Source: JAMXLO01 sp963818775
GTDB taxonomy: Bacteria > Pseudomonadota > Alphaproteobacteria > Acetobacterales > Acetobacteraceae
Assembly (NCBI GenBank): GCA_963818775.1
Contig: CAWFUF010000008.1
Span: 124,001-188,000 of the forward strand
DNA length: 64,000 nucleotides
Direction of reading: 5' to 3'
In this document: one piece after another, positions 52,525 to 60,987 of the stretch
Layout of the letters: each line of letters opens with the position of its first letter
Numbering within the stretch: the first letter of the stretch is position 1
Program-made: the position numbers and the translations under genes
Notes under the pieces: generated by a model
Database searches by the model: none
Told to the model about the DNA's origin: nothing
Seen by the model: only the letters and a program-made list of their open reading frames with translations

Positions 52525-53520
52525 ATGATCCCAGTCGCTATCGTCACCGGCTTTCTCGGCAGTGGCAAGACCACGCTGATCGGGCGCATCCTGCGCGATC
52601 CCGGCTTCGCGCGCACCGCGGTCATCGTCAACGAATTCGGCGAGATCGGCCTCGATCACGAACTGATCGCCGGCAGCGACGAGACCCTGCTGGCACTCAC
52701 CACCGGCTGCCTGTGTTGCGCGGTGCGCAGCGACCTGGTCGCGACGCTGCTCGATCTGCAGCGTCGACGCGAGGTCGGCGAGATCGCGTATGACCGCGTG
52801 CTGGTCGAAACATCCGGCCTTGCCGACCCTGCCCCTATTCTCCACGCGCTGATGACCGATCGCGACATCGCTCGGCATCACGCCATCGACGGCATCGTCA
52901 CCCTCATCGATGCGCTGCACGGGGAGGCGACGCTCGATCGTCATCCGGAAGCCCGTCGCCAGGCGGCACTGGCCGACACGCTGCTGCTGAGCAAGACCGA
53001 CGTCGCCAAACCGACCGACGCTCTGCGCGAACGGCTTGCCGCGCTCAATCCTGGTGCCGGCCTGCTCGCCGCTCGCGATGTCGCGCCCGCCGCGCTGTTC
53101 ACCGGCACCGGCGTCGCGATGCGCTTCGCCACCCTGCCCGATCTGCCACCGCGCAATCCGTTCGCCGTCGCGAGGCACACCGATGGCATCACAACCTTCA
53201 CGTTGCAGCGCGACCGTCCGGTTCCGGCGCTCGCGCTGACCCTGCTGCTGGAAGCGCTGACCGAGCACTGCGGCGCGCGCCTGCTGCGGCTGAAGGGGCT
53301 GGTGAACATCGAGGAGATGCCCGAGCAGCCGGCCGTCATCCACGGTGTCCAGCACGTCGTCTCGCCGCCGGAATTTTTCCCGTGCTGGCCCTCCGCAGAC
53401 CGCACGACGCGCATCGTATTCATCGCGGAGGGCGTGCCGCGGCATTTCCCGTTACGCCTGCTGGACGCGATCGAGCGCGAGGTGCGTGAAGAGATGGAGC
53501 AGAACGGGTCGCCGCGCTAA
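52525..53520 (+). CDS. CobW/COG0523-family GTPase metallochaperone
   Basis: This is a 331-residue G3E GTPase. The Walker A motif is VTGFLGSGKTTLIGRIL, the metal-binding CxCC is in LTTGCLCCAVRSDLV, and further G motifs are VLVETSGLADPAPI and LLLSKTDVAKP. A CobW_C domain ends the protein (RLLRLKGLVNIEEMPEQPAVI). The family delivers zinc, cobalt or other metals to client enzymes. The ATG at 52525 gives MIPVAIVTGFL. It is 31 nt from the solute-binding gene. Confidence 0.92.
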   Translation: MIPVAIVTGFLGSGKTTLIGRILRDPGFARTAVIVNEFGEIGLDHELIAGSDETLLALTTGCLCCAVRSDLVATLLDLQRRREVGEIAYDRVLVETSGLADPAPILHALMTDRDIARHHAIDGIVTLIDALHGEATLDRHPEARRQAALADTLLLSKTDVAKPTDALRERLAALNPGAGLLAARDVAPAALFTGTGVAMRFATLPDLPPRNPFAVARHTDGITTFTLQRDRPVPALALTLLLEALTEHCGARLLRLKGLVNIEEMPEQPAVIHGVQHVVSPPEFFPCWPSADRTTRIVFIAEGVPRHFPLRLLDAIEREVREEMEQNGSPR

Positions 53521-53551
53521 ACTCCCGCCACCTCGGGAGGAACCACAAGGA

Positions 53552-55123
53552 ATGCACCGACGCAGCCTCTTGCTCGGGGCGGCGGCTGCCGCTCTGGCGC
53601 GCCCCGCCATAGCCGGCAAGACACACACACTGTCCATTGTGCCGCAGGTCGCGCTGAACAGCATCGATCCGGTTTGGACCAGCTCGCAGATCGCCCGGAA
53701 CATGGGCTTCATGGTGTTCGATCTGCTCTACGGGCGCGACGATGCGATGAACCCGCGGCCACAGATGCTCGAAGGCGATCTGATGGAGGACGACGGGCGC
53801 CGCTGGACCCTGCGGCTGCGCGAGAACCTGTGGTTCCACGACGGCGCTCCCGTGCGGTCGCGCGACTGCATCGCCTCACTGAGGCGGTGGATGGTGCGCG
53901 ATCAGGGCGGGGTGACGCTGTCGCAGCGGCTCGATGCGATGGAGGCGCCGGATGACCGCACCATCGTGCTACGGCTGAACAAGCCTTTCCCGCATCTGCG
54001 CACGCTGCTGTCGAAGTTCATCATCCCGGCGGTGATGATGCCCGAGCGCCTGGCGCAGACCGATCCGTTCAAGCAGATCCCCGAGGCGATCGGCAGCGGT
54101 CCGTTCCTCTGGCTGGCCGACGAGCATGTGCTGGGCAGCCACGCGGCGTTCGCGAAGTTCGATCGCTACGTGCCGCGCGACGAACCGGCGAGTTATACCG
54201 CGGGCGGGCATCGCGTGCTGGTCGATCGCGTCGAGTGGAAGATGATCCCCGACGCCCAGACCGCGGCCAATGCACTGGTGACCGGCGAGGTGGACTGGGT
54301 CGAAATCCCCCTGCCCGACCTGCTGTCGACGTTGAAGAAGGCGGCCGGTGTCAAAGTCGGCGTGCTGGATACGTTCGGCCAGATCTGCTTCATGCGTCCC
54401 AACCACATCGCTGCTCCGACCAGCAATCCTGGTGTGCGTCGTGCGATGCTGGCCGCAATCGACCAGCAGGAGGTGATGGCCGCATCGATGGGCAGCGATC
54501 CGGACAACATGTTCACCGGCGTGGGCTTCTTGCGGACCGGCAAGCCGGAGGTCGATGACGCCGGCATGGAGCTGGTGCGCACGAAGCATACGCCTGACCA
54601 GGTGAAGGCGATGCTCGACCGCGCCGGCTACAACGGCGAGCGCATCGTCCTGTTGCACGCGACAGATCACTGGTTCTTCAACCCCACCGCGACGGTGATC
54701 GCGCATTCGCTGTCCGCCGCCGGCATGAATGTCGATGATCAGGCGATGGACTGGGCCACGGTGCAGACCCGCCGGACCAGCCGCGAGCAGGTCGACAAGG
54801 GCGGTTGGTCGCTATTTCCGTCGGTCGTCGCCGCACCCGATCATCGCGATCCGCTGCTCGCGAACTTCATCCGCGGCAATGGCAAGGAGGCCTGGTTCGG
54901 CTGGCCCACCGATCCGAAGATCGAGCAGATATACACGGACTGGCTCGGCGCCACCGATCCTGCGGAACAGACCCGGCTGGAACGCGCCTACCAGTTGGAG
55001 GCGTTCGAGACGCTGCCGTTCATTCCCCTTGGCGGCTATCGGCAGAGTGCCGCTTGGCGCGACAACGTGCACGGCATCCTGAAAGGGCCATCCGTGGTGT
55101 TCTGGAACGTGAGCAAGGACTGA
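53552..55123 (+). CDS. ABC transporter substrate-binding protein, family 5 (copy 1)
   Basis: This is a 523-residue periplasmic binding protein of the SBP_bac_5 type (peptide/nickel/opine). The signal MHRRSLLLGAAAAALARPAI contains a twin Arg, so Tat export is likely. The core has DPVWTSSQIARNMGFMVFDL, RENLWFHDGAPVRSRDCIAS, GSGPFLWL and DPLLANFIRGNG. GGGAGGAACC precedes the ATG at 53552. It is followed 3 nt later by a close paralogue. No permease or ATPase lies in the window. Confidence 0.93.
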   Translation: MHRRSLLLGAAAAALARPAIAGKTHTLSIVPQVALNSIDPVWTSSQIARNMGFMVFDLLYGRDDAMNPRPQMLEGDLMEDDGRRWTLRLRENLWFHDGAPVRSRDCIASLRRWMVRDQGGVTLSQRLDAMEAPDDRTIVLRLNKPFPHLRTLLSKFIIPAVMMPERLAQTDPFKQIPEAIGSGPFLWLADEHVLGSHAAFAKFDRYVPRDEPASYTAGGHRVLVDRVEWKMIPDAQTAANALVTGEVDWVEIPLPDLLSTLKKAAGVKVGVLDTFGQICFMRPNHIAAPTSNPGVRRAMLAAIDQQEVMAASMGSDPDNMFTGVGFLRTGKPEVDDAGMELVRTKHTPDQVKAMLDRAGYNGERIVLLHATDHWFFNPTATVIAHSLSAAGMNVDDQAMDWATVQTRRTSREQVDKGGWSLFPSVVAAPDHRDPLLANFIRGNGKEAWFGWPTDPKIEQIYTDWLGATDPAEQTRLERAYQLEAFETLPFIPLGGYRQSAAWRDNVHGILKGPSVVFWNVSKD

Positions 55124-55126
55124 ACC

Positions 55127-56701
55127 ATGCAACGACGCAACTTCATGCTGGGCGCGGCAGCGGCAACTCTGGCGCGACCCGCGATCGGCGGCGAGACGAA
55201 GACGCTGATCTTCATTCCGCAGTCGCCGCTGGCAAGCCTCGATCCTGTGTGGACCAGCGCGATGACCACGCGGAACGTCGGCTTCATGATCTATGACGTG
55301 CTGTTCGGTCGCGACGCGGAGATGAACCCGAAGCCGCAGATGCTGGCGGGCTATGTCCTCGAGGATGATGGCAAGCGCTGGGTCATGACGCTGCGCGAGA
55401 ACCTGTGGTTCCATGATGGAACGAAGGTGCTGGCGCGCGACTGCACCGCGTCACTGCGGCGCTGGATGCAGCGCGATCCCGGCGGCGCCACGCTCCAGGC
55501 GCGGCTCGACGCGTTGGAGGCACCGGACGATCGCACCATCGTGCTGCGGTTGAGCAAGCGGTTCCCCGCGCTGCCCAAGCTGCTGTCGAAGTTCCAGACT
55601 GCCGCGGTCATGGTGCCGGAGCGCATCGCCAACGGCACCGATCCCTACAAGCAGATGACCGAGATTGTCGGTTCCGGCCCGTTCCGGTTCCTCAAGGACG
55701 AATACGTCATCGGCAGCCACGCCGCGATGGTGCCATTCGAGCGCTACGTGCCGCGCAACGAGCCGGCGAGCTTCACCTCGGGCGGGCATCGTGTGCTGGT
55801 GGATCGGGTGGAGTGGAAGATGATCCCCGATCCCGCCACCGCCGCCAACGCGCTGATGACCGGCGAGGTCGACTGGCTGGAGATGCCGATGCCTGACCTG
55901 CTGCCAATGCTGCAGCGGGCGCCGAACGTCGTGACCGGACGGCTGGACAAGTGGGGCTTCATCAGCCAGCTGCGCCCCAACCACGTCACCGCGCCGACCA
56001 ACAACGTGAAGCTGCGGCGCGCCATCATGGCGGCGATCGACCAGCGTGCAGTGATGGACGCGATCATGGGCGGCGATGCAGAGAGCACCATCGTGCCGAT
56101 GGGGTTTCTGGCGACCGGCAAACCCGAAGTGGACATGGCAGGGATCGAGGCGCTGACCAAACGCCACAGCACAGCCGAGGTGAAGGCGATGCTGGAGGAC
56201 GCGGGGTATCATGGCGAGCGACTGGTGCTGCTGCACACCACGGATCAGCCGTTCTACAATTCGGCCTCGCTGGTGGTGGCCGACGAGCTGTCGCGTGTCG
56301 GCATGACGATCGACGACCAGGCGATGGACTGGGGCACGGTGCTGCAACGCCGTTCCAGCAGGCAGCCGCTGGACAAGGGCGGCTGGTCGTTGTTCGTCAG
56401 CGTCACACCAGTGCCCGAGTACCGCGATCCGCTGCTGGGCTCGCTGTTGCGCGGCAACGGCAAGGACGCGTGGATCGGCTGGCCCGACATTCCGCGCATA
56501 GAGACGGCGTACAACGCGTGGCTCGACAGCGACGATCCGGCGGAGCAGACGCGGCTGGAGCGTGAGATCCAGTTGGCGGCGTTTGAATCGGTGCCGTTCA
56601 TTCCCCTCGGCCGCTACATGCCGCGCGCAGCGTGGACCAAGAGTATCAGCGATCCGCTCAAGGGTCCGGCGCCGGTGTTCTGGAACGTAAGCAAGGCGTA
56701 G
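55127..56701 (+). CDS. ABC transporter substrate-binding protein, family 5 (copy 2)
   Basis: This is a 524-residue paralogue of the preceding gene. The signal MQRRNFMLGAAAATLARPAI again has a twin Arg. The two proteins align along their full length with the same motifs (NEPASFTSGGHRVLVDRVEW, ANALMTGEVDWLEMP, NPLL-like DPLLGSLLRGNG) and the same C terminus FWNVSK. They result from a tandem duplication and have diverged in the middle part, probably in ligand preference. Confidence 0.93.
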   Translation: MQRRNFMLGAAAATLARPAIGGETKTLIFIPQSPLASLDPVWTSAMTTRNVGFMIYDVLFGRDAEMNPKPQMLAGYVLEDDGKRWVMTLRENLWFHDGTKVLARDCTASLRRWMQRDPGGATLQARLDALEAPDDRTIVLRLSKRFPALPKLLSKFQTAAVMVPERIANGTDPYKQMTEIVGSGPFRFLKDEYVIGSHAAMVPFERYVPRNEPASFTSGGHRVLVDRVEWKMIPDPATAANALMTGEVDWLEMPMPDLLPMLQRAPNVVTGRLDKWGFISQLRPNHVTAPTNNVKLRRAIMAAIDQRAVMDAIMGGDAESTIVPMGFLATGKPEVDMAGIEALTKRHSTAEVKAMLEDAGYHGERLVLLHTTDQPFYNSASLVVADELSRVGMTIDDQAMDWGTVLQRRSSRQPLDKGGWSLFVSVTPVPEYRDPLLGSLLRGNGKDAWIGWPDIPRIETAYNAWLDSDDPAEQTRLEREIQLAAFESVPFIPLGRYMPRAAWTKSISDPLKGPAPVFWNVSKA

Positions 56702-56706
56702 CAATT

Positions 56707-56825
56707 GTCATTGCGACACGGCGAAGCCATCGTCATGTCATTGCGAGGAGCATAGCGACGAAGCAATCTCGGTCACGCTGTGAGCGCAAACTTTGACCGA
56801 GCTTGCTTCGTCGCCGCGCTCCTCG
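56707..56825. repeat. Palindromic element, family B (compound copy)
   Basis: Two GTCATTGCGA starts (56707 and 56737), the core CGACGAAGCAATCTCGGTC, and the inverted arm GACCGAGCTTGCTTCGTCG. It is the same family as 47914-48011. It lies between the convergent ends of copy 2 of the binding protein and the SMP-30 gene, a typical position for such repeats. Confidence 0.8.
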
Positions 56826-56835
56826 AACAGACGCG

Positions 56836-57702
56836 TTACCGGTCGCCGCGCGTCTTGTACCACGGATGCGCCATACCCGGCGTCTTCACCCGCAGCGTAT
56901 ACACGGACGTGCTGGCGGTCAGGAACAGGGTGCGCAGGTCTGGGCCACCGAACGCGCAGTTCGCGCACACCTCCGGCATCTCGATGATGCCGATCTTCGA
57001 ACCATCCGGCGCGAACACCCACACACCCCCGGTGCCAGTGCAGAACACCCGCCCGGCCGCGTCTACCTTCATGCCGTCGGGCACGCCGTTCGTGCCATCC
57101 GCCGACATGTCGGCGAACACCCGCCGCCGCACCATGTTGCCCGCCGCATCCAGCTCCACCGCATGGATGTACTGGCACCAACGCGTATTCGCGATGTAGA
57201 GCGTGCGCTCGTCCGGTGACAGCGCCAGACCGTTCGGGTACTCCACCGGCACCGCGAGGCTCACCGCCCCCTCCGGCGCGAGGCGGTACACCGCGGCATC
57301 CAGCTCACGCTCGGCCATCGGCACGCGATAGGCCGGATCAGTGAAATATAGCGAACCGTTCGAATGGCAGATCACGTCGTTCGGCCGGTTCAGCTTCTTT
57401 CCCTCGAACCGGTCCGCCAGCGTCGTCACCGCGCCGTTCGCCTCGAGCCGCGTCACCATGCGGCCGTCGCCCTCGCATTGGACCAGGCGCCCCTGCAGAT
57501 CGAACGTGGTGCCGTTGCCGCCAATGGTCTTTCGCACCACCTCCGCCTTCTGCCCCAGCACCATGCGGTACAGCAGGTTCTGGCGAATATCGACGAAGTA
57601 GAAGAACCCGTCGGGGTGCCATAGCGGTCCTTCGGTGAAAACGAACCCGCCAGCCACCTTCTCCAGTTGCGTCGTCTCAAGAATATCCGACAATCCGGCC
57701 AT
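56836..57702 (-). CDS. SMP-30/gluconolactonase-family lactonase
   Basis: This is a 288-residue six-bladed propeller enzyme. Metal ligands appear in FTEGPLWHPDGFFYFVDIR (Glu), LNRPNDVICHSNGSLYFTDP (Asn) and PNGLALSPDERTLYIANT (Asp). Such enzymes hydrolyse sugar lactones. The ATG at 57702 behind GGAGGAAG is used; a further 12 residues upstream are open but not conserved. It diverges from the cyclase gene by 68 nt. Confidence 0.92.
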   Translation of the reverse strand: MAGLSDILETTQLEKVAGGFVFTEGPLWHPDGFFYFVDIRQNLLYRMVLGQKAEVVRKTIGGNGTTFDLQGRLVQCEGDGRMVTRLEANGAVTTLADRFEGKKLNRPNDVICHSNGSLYFTDPAYRVPMAERELDAAVYRLAPEGAVSLAVPVEYPNGLALSPDERTLYIANTRWCQYIHAVELDAAGNMVRRRVFADMSADGTNGVPDGMKVDAAGRVFCTGTGGVWVFAPDGSKIGIIEMPEVCANCAFGGPDLRTLFLTASTSVYTLRVKTPGMAHPWYKTRGDR

Positions 57703-57770
57703 TGTTGCTTCCTCCCGCACGAGGCATAAGCGTAGCACCGTCCCACATCGGGCGCGAAGGGCACTCCAAA

Positions 57771-58460
57771 ATGGAACTCATTGATCTCAGCCGCGAGCTT
57801 TTTCACCGCACGCAGACCCATCCGTCGCATCCACCGGTCATTGTCTCGGTGTGGGGCGACCATTCGGAAAAGAAATACGCAGGCAACACGGTGTTCACTT
57901 CGAAGGCACTGTCGATCGCGTTGTCAGACCACGCCGGTACGCACGTGGATGCGCCGGTGCATTTCGATCCGCGACCTGGCGCACCATCCATCGATGAAGT
58001 ACCGCTGGAGAACTTCTATACCTCGGCAATGTGCCTCGACCTCTCGCATGCGCCGCTGAAGCACGAGATCACGGTGCCAGAGATGGAGGAGGCGCTCGAC
58101 AAATCCGGCCAGCAGATCCGTCCGCGTGACACCGTTCTGCTCTACATGGCGACCAACGATCGTCTGCTCGGCAAGCCTGGCTACTTGCACGACTTTCCCG
58201 GCCTCGCGGCTGAATCAGTGCACTGGCTGGCGGATCACGAAATCCTCATGTTCGGTGTCGAGGCGATCAGTCCGGCACCCGAAGGCGAACCCAACTACCT
58301 CGCACACATGGCCTGTGCCGAACGCGGTATCACTCACATGGAATGTCTCGCCAATCTCGACAAGCTGGTCGGCCGCGGGCGCTTCCGCTTCATCGGCTTC
58401 CCGCTGAAGATCCGCGGCGGCACAGCCAGCCCCATCCGAGCGGTTGCGGTCTTCGAGTGA
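57771..58460 (+). CDS. Cyclase-family (kynurenine formamidase-like) hydrolase
   Basis: This is a 229-residue metal hydrolase. The family signature HxGTHxDxPxHF is seen as DHAGTHVDAPVHF, with N-terminal MELIDLSRELF and C-terminal FIGFPLKIRGGTASPIRAVA. Members open amides or rings, for example N-formylkynurenine or isatin. The substrate cannot be decided. It abuts the gpt stop codon head-to-head with no gap. Confidence 0.9.
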   Translation: MELIDLSRELFHRTQTHPSHPPVIVSVWGDHSEKKYAGNTVFTSKALSIALSDHAGTHVDAPVHFDPRPGAPSIDEVPLENFYTSAMCLDLSHAPLKHEITVPEMEEALDKSGQQIRPRDTVLLYMATNDRLLGKPGYLHDFPGLAAESVHWLADHEILMFGVEAISPAPEGEPNYLAHMACAERGITHMECLANLDKLVGRGRFRFIGFPLKIRGGTASPIRAVAVFE

Positions 58461-58961
58461 TCAGCCGCCGCGCTTGACCAGCGGTGCCACGAATTGTGGC
58501 TCGGTGTCCCAGGGGAACAGGATCCAGGTGTCCTGCGACACCTCGGTGATGAAGGTGTCCACCGTATCGCGTCCTGCCGGCTTGGCGTAGACCGCGGCGA
58601 AGTGCGCCCGCGGCAGCAGCCCGCGCACCACGCGCGCCGTGGCGCCGGTGTCCACCAGGTCGTCGACGATGAGATAGCCGGTGCCGTCACCCGCGGCCAC
58701 CGGCGGCTTGATCACGGCGGGCGCGCCGCTGTTCTCCTCCTCGATCAACGAACCACTGCCGCCCGCCGCATAGCTCACGATCGACACGCTCTCCACCAGA
58801 CGCACGTCGAGCTCGCGGGCGATGATCGCCGCCGGGATCAGGCCGCCGCGCGTGATCGCCACAATGCCCGCGAACGGCCCCTTATCCATCAGCCGCCACG
58901 CCAGCGCGCGGGAATCACGATGCAACTGATCCCACGAGACGGCGTAATAGTGCGCCGCCAT
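58461..58961 (-). CDS. gpt: Xanthine-guanine phosphoribosyltransferase
   Basis: This is a 166-residue purine salvage enzyme that joins guanine or xanthine to PRPP. The PRPP-binding loop is YLIVDDLVDTGATARVV, with IVAITRGGLIPAAIIAREL near the N terminus. The C terminus ILFPWDTEPQF is typical of Gpt. The start overlaps the csaA stop by 1 nt (TGATG), so csaA-gpt is a coupled pair. Confidence 0.92.
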   Translation of the reverse strand: MAAHYYAVSWDQLHRDSRALAWRLMDKGPFAGIVAITRGGLIPAAIIARELDVRLVESVSIVSYAAGGSGSLIEEENSGAPAVIKPPVAAGDGTGYLIVDDLVDTGATARVVRGLLPRAHFAAVYAKPAGRDTVDTFITEVSQDTWILFPWDTEPQFVAPLVKRGG

Positions 58962-59302
58962 CAGAACAGCCTGCCGCCGTTCGGCACCTTGAAGTCGGGC
59001 TTGATCAGCACGACTGCGCCCTCCTCGTCAGGCATGCCCAAGGTCAGCACCTCGCTGATGAACGGGCCAATCTGGCGCGGCGGGAAGTTCACCACCGCGC
59101 AGACCTGGCGGCCGATGAGCTGATCCGGCCGGTAGTGCACGGTGAGTTGCGCCGACGACCGCTTCACTCCGATCTCGCCGCCGAAGTCGATGACCAGCTT
59201 GTAGGCTGGCTTGCGCGCCTGCGGGAATGGCTGCGCATCGGTGATGGTGCCGACCCGGATATCGACGCGCTCGAAGTCGCCATAGGCAATCGTTTCGGCC
59301 AT
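58961..59302 (-). CDS. csaA: tRNA-binding protein CsaA-like (export-related chaperone)
   Basis: This is a 113-residue OB-fold protein with tRNA_bind motifs FERVDIRVGTITDAQPFPQA, YKLVIDFGGEIGVKRSSAQL and VVNFPPRQIGPFISEVLTLG. CsaA binds tRNA and in Bacillus supports protein export; its role in alphaproteobacteria is not settled. It is the first gene of the csaA-gpt pair and diverges from the GGT gene by 85 nt. Confidence 0.92.
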   Translation of the reverse strand: MAETIAYGDFERVDIRVGTITDAQPFPQARKPAYKLVIDFGGEIGVKRSSAQLTVHYRPDQLIGRQVCAVVNFPPRQIGPFISEVLTLGMPDEEGAVVLIKPDFKVPNGGRLF

Positions 59303-59387
59303 CGGCCGTTGCTCCAGTGGTCAGTGATAACTCACTGGGCCATACTGGCGGACTTGCCTTTCCGTGACCACTGGAGCGAAGCGAAGA

Positions 59388-60986
59388 ATGCGCGATCATC
59401 ACCTCCCCGGCCGCAGCCCCGTGTACGCGACGCACGGCATGGCTGCCACCTCGATGCCGGCCGCCACGCTGACCGCCCTCGATGTGCTGCGCGCCGGCGG
59501 CAATGCGCTGGACGCCGCGGTAGCGGCGACGGCCGTGCTGTGTGTGATCGAGCCACAGTCCACCGGCATCGGCGGTGACTGCTTCTGTCTCTATGCGCCC
59601 GCTGGCGCCGGCAAGGTGTTCGCGCTGAACGGCTCCGGCCGCGCGCCGACAGCCGCCACGATCGACTGGTACGAGCAGCACGGCATCAGCACGCTAGAGA
59701 ACACCTCGGCGCACGCGGTCACAGTGCCCGGGGCGATCAACGCCTGGGAGACGCTGCTCAAGGCGCATGGCCGCAAGGGCCTCGACGAACTGCTCCAGCC
59801 GGCGATCCGCTATGCCGCGGACGGCTGGCCGGTGCACCCGGTCGTGGCGTGGGCCTGGAAGCGCCTGGAGGCGAAGCTGCGCAAGAACCGCACGTTCGCA
59901 TTCCTGCCGAACGGTGAGGCACCGAAAGCCGGTGACATCTTCCGCAACCCGGCATTGGCCGAAACGCTGCGCGGTGTCGCACGTCATGGCGCCAAGGCCT
60001 TCTACGAAGGCGCGGTCGCGGCCGACATCGTAACGACGCTGCGCGCGCGCGGCGGCCTGCACACCGAAGAAGACTTGGCCAACGGCCTCACCACCGCCGA
60101 ATTCGTCGAGCCGATCACGCTGAACTGGCGCGGTTACGACGCGTATCAGTGTCCGCCAAACGGTCAGGGCATCGTCGCGCTGATGATCCTCGGCCTGCTT
60201 GGTGATCTGCCCTCTGCGGCCGATGGACCGTTCGGCGCTCTGCGCTATCACCGCCACATCGAGGCGGCGCGGCTCGCCTATCGTGACCGCGACGCCTTCG
60301 TCGCCGATCCCTCGCAGGTCGATGTGCCGGTTAAGAAGCTGCTGAGCGCAGATTATCTGTCCGGCCTGCGCACGCTGATCGACGACACCAAGGCGTTGCG
60401 CGCGATGCCGTCCGCTGGCGAGACGCTGCTGCCGCCGCATCGCGACACGATCTACCTCTGCGTTGTCGATCAGGATGGCAACGCGTGCAGCTTCATCAAC
60501 TCGCTGTTCGAGGGATTTGGTTCGGCGATCCTGGCAGAGCGCTCCGGCGTGATGCTGCAGAACCGCGGCTTTGGCTTCCGCGTCGAGCGCGGCCATCCAA
60601 ACTGCATCGCTCCGCGCAAGCGGCCAATGCACACGATCATCCCGGGCATGGTGATGCAGGACGGTCAGGCGGTGATGCCCTACGGCGTGATGGGCGGCCA
60701 CTTCCAGCCGATGGGCCACTCGCTGTTTCTCACCAACATGCTGGAATACGGCCTCGACATTCAGGAGGCGCTCGATCTGCCGCGGCTGTTCCCGCTACGC
60801 GGCAAGGTGCAGCTCGAGCATGGCATCTCGCGCGACATCGGCGAGAGGCTGACGCAACTGGGGCACGACGTGGAAACGGTGGAACGACCGCATGGCGGCG
60901 GCCAGGCGATCTGGATCGATCGCGCGCGCGGCTGCCTGGTCGGTGGCTCTGACCCACGCAAGGACGGCCTCGCACTGGGCTATTGA
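59388..60986 (+). CDS. Gamma-glutamyltransferase family protein
   Basis: This is a 532-residue Ntn-hydrolase that breaks gamma-glutamyl bonds (glutathione or related compounds). Motifs: GGNALDAAVAATAVLCVIEP, IGGDCFCLYAP, the autocatalytic threonine region RDTIYLCVVDQDGNACSFIN, LFEGFGSAI and PYGVMGGHFQPMG. The last half is the small subunit after self-cleavage. No signal peptide is evident, in contrast to E. coli Ggt, so it may be cytosolic. The ATG at 59388 is behind GGAGCGAAGCG. Confidence 0.93.
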   Translation: MRDHHLPGRSPVYATHGMAATSMPAATLTALDVLRAGGNALDAAVAATAVLCVIEPQSTGIGGDCFCLYAPAGAGKVFALNGSGRAPTAATIDWYEQHGISTLENTSAHAVTVPGAINAWETLLKAHGRKGLDELLQPAIRYAADGWPVHPVVAWAWKRLEAKLRKNRTFAFLPNGEAPKAGDIFRNPALAETLRGVARHGAKAFYEGAVAADIVTTLRARGGLHTEEDLANGLTTAEFVEPITLNWRGYDAYQCPPNGQGIVALMILGLLGDLPSAADGPFGALRYHRHIEAARLAYRDRDAFVADPSQVDVPVKKLLSADYLSGLRTLIDDTKALRAMPSAGETLLPPHRDTIYLCVVDQDGNACSFINSLFEGFGSAILAERSGVMLQNRGFGFRVERGHPNCIAPRKRPMHTIIPGMVMQDGQAVMPYGVMGGHFQPMGHSLFLTNMLEYGLDIQEALDLPRLFPLRGKVQLEHGISRDIGERLTQLGHDVETVERPHGGGQAIWIDRARGCLVGGSDPRKDGLALGY

Positions 60987-60987
60987 T